Origin: Candidatus Woesearchaeota archaeon
GTDB lineage: Archaea; Nanobdellota; Nanobdellia; Woesearchaeales; JAGVZT01
NCBI GenBank assembly: GCA_018302335.1
Contig: JAGVZT010000044.1
Location: 1-33,516, forward strand
Direction: 5' to 3'
DNA: 33,516 nucleotides
Positions 30,110 to 33,516 of the stretch are shown in pieces. The notes under the pieces are model-generated. The model had not been told where the DNA came from and ran no database searches. It worked only from the letters and a program-made list of their open reading frames with translations. The number at the start of each line of letters is the position of its first letter. The first letter of the stretch is position 1. The translations under genes and the position numbers were made by a program.

Positions 30110-31302
30110 GGGAGATACGCGCTTCGGAGTGGAAGAACCACACCGTGCAGCTCGGCGAAGACGCGCGTTTCGAGAAGGACCATGTCTTCGAGCAGCTCGG
30201 CCTCGACCACATCGCGGCGGTCCGGGTGGAGACAGGCGGAGTGACCATCGACCTCAACGGTGCGGTGCTCGATGGGAGGAATCTCCACGGCTACGGCATC
30301 TACCTCAGGGACTGCGACGGCGTCACGATAAAGAACGGCACCATCCGGGGCTTCTTCTACGGCATCGTGGCGGAGAACTGCTCCTCCCTGACGCTGGAGA
30401 ATCTCATCGTATCGGAAAATTATGATAATCCTGGGGCAGGCTGGCTCCATGAGACGGAAGCCCCGGACTACAGCGGCCTCGGCGGCGGGATGCTCCTCAA
30501 GGGAGTGACCCGCTCGAAAGTCGAGCGATGCACCCTGACGAAGCAGTTCAACGGCCTGGACCTCATCCTCTGCAGCGACATCTCGGTGCGGGACGTCGAC
30601 TGCTCGCACAATTCCAACTTTGGCCTGCACCTCCTCAGCACCCACCGCTCGCGCATCGAGCGGAGCAGGATGGACCACTGCCTGCGATACTCCGCGAATG
30701 CTCACGACCGCCTTGGGGGGTGCGATGCCGCGGGCATCCTCATCGAGCAGGGCTCGCACCACAACCGCTTCATAGGGAACAGCGCGGTGCACTCCGGTGA
30801 CGGCATCTTCGTGCGCGGCAACAACCTCGTGCGGAGCTGCCACAACATCTTCGAGGGGAACGACTGCTCGTACTCCCCGCACAACGCGATAGAGGACGGC
30901 TTCGGCATCGGCAACCAGTACCTGGGGAACATCTGCTCCCATTCGGACTACGGCTTCTGGGTGTTCGACACCTACGAGAGCCTCCTGCTGGAGAACAAGG
31001 TCGAGGGCAACGTGCGCGACGGCATCGCGATGCGCTACGGCCGCGGGAACCATCTCGTCCGGAACACCGTGCGGCGCAACGGCCGTGCGGGCATGCGCAT
31101 CTGGTGGGAGCCCCACGAGAAGCTCGGGGGCGAGCCGAGCAGCCACTACTTCCTGCTCGGGAACACCGTGACGCACAACGGCCAGGGCGTCGTGGTGGAG
31201 AAGAGCCAGGCCATCACCCTGAGCGCGAACCGCGTCGAGCGCAACGGCGAGAGCGATGCGGACAATCTCGTGGTGAAGGACTCCGACGTCAGGATCAGCT
31301 GA
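30106..31302 (+). CDS. Right-handed parallel beta-helix protein (NosD/CASH-repeat type)
   Basis: 398 residues. After about 50 residues, short coils of about 22-25 residues repeat with Asn/Gly turns: GVTIDLNGAVLDGRNLHGYG, VTIKNGTIRGFFYGIVAENC, SSLTLENLIVSENYDN, NRFIGNSAVHSGDGIFVRGN, NTVRRNGRAGMRIWWEP. This is the CASH/NosD beta-helix pattern seen in carbohydrate-binding or -cleaving proteins and in surface proteins. No signal peptide or membrane anchor is visible, so it may be cytoplasmic. No catalytic set could be assigned. It overlaps tpiA by 4 bp and is convergent with a putative glycosidase, so a carbohydrate role is plausible. Confidence 0.82.
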   Translation: MREIRASEWKNHTVQLGEDARFEKDHVFEQLGLDHIAAVRVETGGVTIDLNGAVLDGRNLHGYGIYLRDCDGVTIKNGTIRGFFYGIVAENCSSLTLENLIVSENYDNPGAGWLHETEAPDYSGLGGGMLLKGVTRSKVERCTLTKQFNGLDLILCSDISVRDVDCSHNSNFGLHLLSTHRSRIERSRMDHCLRYSANAHDRLGGCDAAGILIEQGSHHNRFIGNSAVHSGDGIFVRGNNLVRSCHNIFEGNDCSYSPHNAIEDGFGIGNQYLGNICSHSDYGFWVFDTYESLLLENKVEGNVRDGIAMRYGRGNHLVRNTVRRNGRAGMRIWWEPHEKLGGEPSSHYFLLGNTVTHNGQGVVVEKSQAITLSANRVERNGESDADNLVVKDSDVRIS

Positions 31303-31308
31303 TCCTGA
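31289..31308. terminator. 20-bp perfect palindrome at a convergent gene junction
   Basis: TCAGGATCAGCTGATCCTGA is its own reverse complement and contains the stop codons of both convergent genes. Both proteins therefore end in the same residues (RIS). It could fold as a hairpin in either transcript and act as a bidirectional terminator or processing site. No T-tract follows. Confidence 0.45.
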
Positions 31309-32662
31309 GCACCGCATAGTGCTCGAAGGCGATGTCCTCAAGGCGCATGGCGTCGAAGCTCGGCATCCACGAGAGTTCCCTGTCCCCGTCCAGCGTGCAG
31401 AGCGTGACGCTCTGGACCTTCCCGGCCGAGAGTGGCAGCGTCGGAGCCTGGTACTCCACCTTCCCCGCGTCCTTCGCGGCGAGATGGAGATACAGGGCGT
31501 CTCCCTGGAACGCGGTGGCGAAGAGCGGTGACGGCAGCCAGCGCGGCTGGAAATTCACGAGGTGCTGTTCGTCCGCATAGAGCCCGCGATGCTCACGTTG
31601 GAAGGCGAAGAAGCGGGAGACCAGCTGGGCCAGCGCAGGATTCTCGGCAGTCAGCACGTCGTACTCAAAGTGGTACTGAAGCTTGGTGCTTGCGCGCATG
31701 CTCATGTTGAGCGCGAGCGCCTTGGCGTAGTGCTCAACTGTCGGCGTGTAATAATGGCCCAGCCAGATAGGCTTGCCTTTCGCTGCTTGGTAGAGCTCCG
31801 CTGCTGAGCGGAGATAGGCCTCCGGCTTCTCCGGCGTGCCGGGGAAATCGCTGACATGGCCGTCCTCGGCGTCGCAGAGCTCCGGCCAGATGAGCATGTT
31901 GGCGTTGCTCACCACCGCCTTGTCGTCTCCGGACTCTTTCACCGCGGCGCGGGTCTTCCCCACGAGGGACGCCATGGACACATAGGGGAGCAGCGACCAC
32001 TCGGTCCAGAGCGGCTCGCCTGGCCAGCGCGGCGGCTCCGCGGAGTACCTCTCTCTGAAGAGCGCGACGCAGTGCTCGCAGTGGCAGGGCATCGCGTGCA
32101 GCGGACGGTTCGCATCATCGAAGAAGATGCCATCGAAGCCCATGGCCATGACGCCGCGGGCCTGCTCCACGCAGAACGCCTCCCACTCCGGGTTGTTGGG
32201 GCAGGTCGCGTACGCAATCCAGGGCCAGTGGCTCTGGGGGTTGCCGAAGACATCACGCTTCGCGTATTCTGCGGCGTGAGGCATGGTGGTCAGGCATCCC
32301 ACGAAATCCACATAGGTGACGACCCGCTGGTCGCGCTGATGGGCTCCATCGAGGAGCGGCGTGAGGTCGAACGCCGCGAGGTCATAGCGGTCGTAGGGGA
32401 ACATCGCCCGGTTGCACTGGCCGGTGTGCCAGCTCCCGTCCGGGTCATCCTCTCTCCGGTCGTTGGGATAGGGATAATGGCCGTCCAGCCAGATGACGCT
32501 GCCGTTGAGCAGCGCGGTCTCCTCCGGGAACTGCGCGGCGAGCCTGCCTATGTGCGCATAGGCCTCGGCATCGGACATCCCGCTCCGCAGGGCGCGCTCC
32601 CGGACTCCGGGAACGACGAACTCCGTGATGCGTGCCGCTCGCACCCAGTCTGGTGTCTCCAT
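31295..32662 (-). CDS. Putative TIM-barrel glycosidase (GHL6-like)
   Basis: 455 residues, no signal peptide. The N-terminal 320 residues read as a TIM barrel: VVTYVDFVGC, GFDGIFFDDANRP (about 160-172), then the Cys motif MPCHCEHCVALFRERYS typical of hypothetical glycosyl hydrolase 6 (GHL6) proteins, AVVSNANMLIWPELCDAE and KPIWLGHYYTPTVEHYAKAL. The acidic residues after strands 4-6 (FFDDAN, LCDAED) are candidate catalytic groups. The C-terminal 110 residues form a beta-sandwich-like tail. It is predicted to act on sugars or glycans; the substrate is unknown. Leaderless start from a TATA box about 28 bp upstream. Confidence 0.68.
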   Translation of the reverse strand: METPDWVRAARITEFVVPGVRERALRSGMSDAEAYAHIGRLAAQFPEETALLNGSVIWLDGHYPYPNDRREDDPDGSWHTGQCNRAMFPYDRYDLAAFDLTPLLDGAHQRDQRVVTYVDFVGCLTTMPHAAEYAKRDVFGNPQSHWPWIAYATCPNNPEWEAFCVEQARGVMAMGFDGIFFDDANRPLHAMPCHCEHCVALFRERYSAEPPRWPGEPLWTEWSLLPYVSMASLVGKTRAAVKESGDDKAVVSNANMLIWPELCDAEDGHVSDFPGTPEKPEAYLRSAAELYQAAKGKPIWLGHYYTPTVEHYAKALALNMSMRASTKLQYHFEYDVLTAENPALAQLVSRFFAFQREHRGLYADEQHLVNFQPRWLPSPLFATAFQGDALYLHLAAKDAGKVEYQAPTLPLSAGKVQSVTLCTLDGDRELSWMPSFDAMRLEDIAFEHYAVLRIS

Positions 32663-32686
32663 CCCCCAGAAGGGTTTCGGGCCTGC

Positions 32687-32694
32687 GTTTAAGG
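32687..32694 (-). promoter_or_regulatory. TATA box for the putative glycosidase
   Basis: CCTTAAAC on the reverse strand, centre about 28 bp from the ATG at 32662. Element copy 11 lies 30 bp upstream. Confidence 0.5.
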
Positions 32695-32723
32695 ATTTAT
32701 CGCCACCAGAGGATGGAACTCCC

Positions 32724-32789
32724 GGTCAGCCACCATGCGGAGAATCCCTGGAATCACGGCGAGACAATCCGGAACCCGCAATGCGGCCG
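32724..32789 (-). repeat. CGGCCG-type intergenic element, copy 11
   Basis: On the minus strand: CGGCCGCATTGCGG, then GTTCCGGATTGTCTCGCCGT, a perfect match to the core, then GGGATTCTCCGCATGG. The distal CGGCCG is lost (GGCTGACC). It separates the glycosidase promoter from the surface-protein promoters. Confidence 0.8.
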
Positions 32790-32838
32790 GACTGAAGTGG
32801 CCGGGAAGTCCGGCATTCGCGCAATCGCGGCAAGAAAC

Positions 32839-32846
32839 GTTTTAAA
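32839..32846 (+). promoter_or_regulatory. Upstream TATA box, surface-protein gene
   Basis: GTTTTAAA predicts a start near 32869, with no ATG there; it would give a leader of about 90 nt. It is 49 bp from element copy 11. It may form a tandem promoter with the box at 32928. Confidence 0.4.
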
Positions 32847-32927
32847 GGGTGGCCGACTCCCCCCGGAAGGGAAAGGGAAACAAAATCTCACAATAATAGT
32901 CCTTTACAAGTAATAAAATACAAAAGA

Positions 32928-32935
32928 TTTATATA
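32928..32935 (+). promoter_or_regulatory. TATA box for the surface-protein gene
   Basis: TTTATATA, centre 27 bp from the ATG at 32959 but only 21 bp from the ATG at 32953. It lies at the end of a 55-bp AT-rich stretch. Confidence 0.65.
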
Positions 32936-32958
32936 GTTGGGATGGCACTTCAATGAGA

Positions 32959-33516
32959 ATGAACGCGAGAATCCTTGCATGGGCGTGTCTGGCGCTGGTT
33001 CTTCTCGCTACGGTCAGCGCGGAGGTCTCGCAAGTCCGGCTCTCCACAGTGCGCATCAACGGCGAGAACGCCTCGAACGAGAGCGTCGTGCTCAAGGGTG
33101 ACACCCGCGCGACCGTCCAGGTGGACTTCTGGTCCACGAGGGACCTCGACGACGTGCGCGTGGAGGCCTTCCTCTCTCCGAGCGGCGAGGTCTCTTCCGC
33201 TGTTCTTGACATGGAGGAGGAGCTCATCTATTCCCAGCGGCTCTCGGTCCAGGTTCCGGACGAGGCTGGAGACTACGACCTCGTGGTGCACATCCAGCAT
33301 GACAACACGAGCTATGTCCGCAGGTACCCGCTCATTGTCGAGCGGCAGGAGCACGGATTGGTGGTGCAGTCCATCGAGTTCAATCCGGAGGTCGCGCAGG
33401 GAGGCAGGTCTCTCGGGGTGCATGTCGTGGTGCTCAATGACGGCAGCTCCAGAGAACGTGTCCGCGTCCAGGCGACTCTCCTTGGAGAGCAGCAGCAGTC
33501 CTGGATAGATGTGGAC
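32959..33516 (+). CDS. Partial secreted surface protein (N-terminal 186 residues)
   Basis: Open to the window edge. The signal peptide NARILAWACLALVLLATVSA is followed by beta-sandwich-like sequence: SQVRLSTVRINGENASNES, VQVDFWSTRDLDDVRVEAFL, SVQVPDEAGDYDLVVHIQHD, then EHGLVVQSIEFNPEVAQGGR starting a second CARDB/Ig-like repeat. N-glycosylation sequons are present (NES, NTS). It is probably an S-layer or cell-surface protein. The ATG at 32959 fits the leaderless spacing better than the ATG at 32953, two codons upstream in frame. Confidence 0.75.
   Translation, partial: MNARILAWACLALVLLATVSAEVSQVRLSTVRINGENASNESVVLKGDTRATVQVDFWSTRDLDDVRVEAFLSPSGEVSSAVLDMEEELIYSQRLSVQVPDEAGDYDLVVHIQHDNTSYVRRYPLIVERQEHGLVVQSIEFNPEVAQGGRSLGVHVVVLNDGSSRERVRVQATLLGEQQQSWIDVD

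Noticed and set aside
29725-31341. 538-codon minus-strand frame opposite tpiA/beta-helix
   Set aside because: Val/Ala/His-rich shadow of the beta-helix repeats. The plus-strand genes have catalytic motifs and operon spacing.
1629-32789. CRISPR array as explanation for the repeats
   Set aside because: Copies are kilobases apart, in both orientations and divergent in sequence. No spacer periodicity or cas genes are present.

Overview
The window is archaeal. It encodes an Nmd3 ribosome-export-family protein, an archease/RtcB RNA-ligase operon, an archaeal-size triosephosphate isomerase and a Hef-type helicase remnant. Almost every gene is preceded by a TATA box about 26 bp from the start codon, which implies leaderless mRNAs. 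The DNA is GC-rich apart from short AT-rich promoter islands. Secreted Cys-rich proteins with 'CxDSDGG...EYYC' and 'CGNGxCEEGE' modules are typical of DPANN archaea. I therefore lean to a GC-rich Micrarchaeota/Diapherotrites-like genome, but this is an inference and no rRNA or tRNA is present to fix it.

Layout. 1-5.4 kb: a partial gene; a winged-helix + endonuclease IV operon; an acetyltransferase + M20 deacylase operon behind a long structured leader; and a Hef helicase broken by a deletion that removes the DEAH motif. 5.4-10.8 kb: a minus-strand operon, archease -> rtcB (with a 499-residue homing intein) -> NHL-repeat lipoprotein -> BASS transporter. 10.8-14.4 kb: unknown proteins and folD. 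14.5-18.2 kb: a large secreted Cys-rich Kazal-containing protein, a YhbY RNA-binding protein and a lipoprotein. 18.2-24.3 kb: Nmd3, a YqhQ-like membrane protein, unknowns, proline dehydrogenase and a YihY/BrkB membrane protein. 24.3-29.2 kb: an ABC-2 exporter, a methyltransferase, an acidic zinc-finger protein and membrane proteins. 29.4-33.5 kb: triosephosphate isomerase coupled to a beta-helix protein, a putative glycosidase, and the start of a secreted surface protein.

The strongest unexplained signal is a dispersed intergenic element, usually 68 bp, seen here in 11 copies on both strands. Its ends are CGGCCG, it has an inner hairpin TTCCGG/CCGGAA around a conserved TGTCTCG, and it usually sits 30-46 bp upstream of a TATA box. 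It occupies every intergenic gap of about 130 bp or more except 268-401. It occurs in divergent promoter regions as well as between tandem units, so it is not simply a terminator. It looks like either a promoter-upstream/boundary element or a miniature mobile element with a fixed target preference.

Other compact features: half of the convergent gene pairs end with interlocked stop codons (CTAG or TTAA), another pair ends inside a 20-bp perfect palindrome, and one symmetric TATA box serves two divergent genes.
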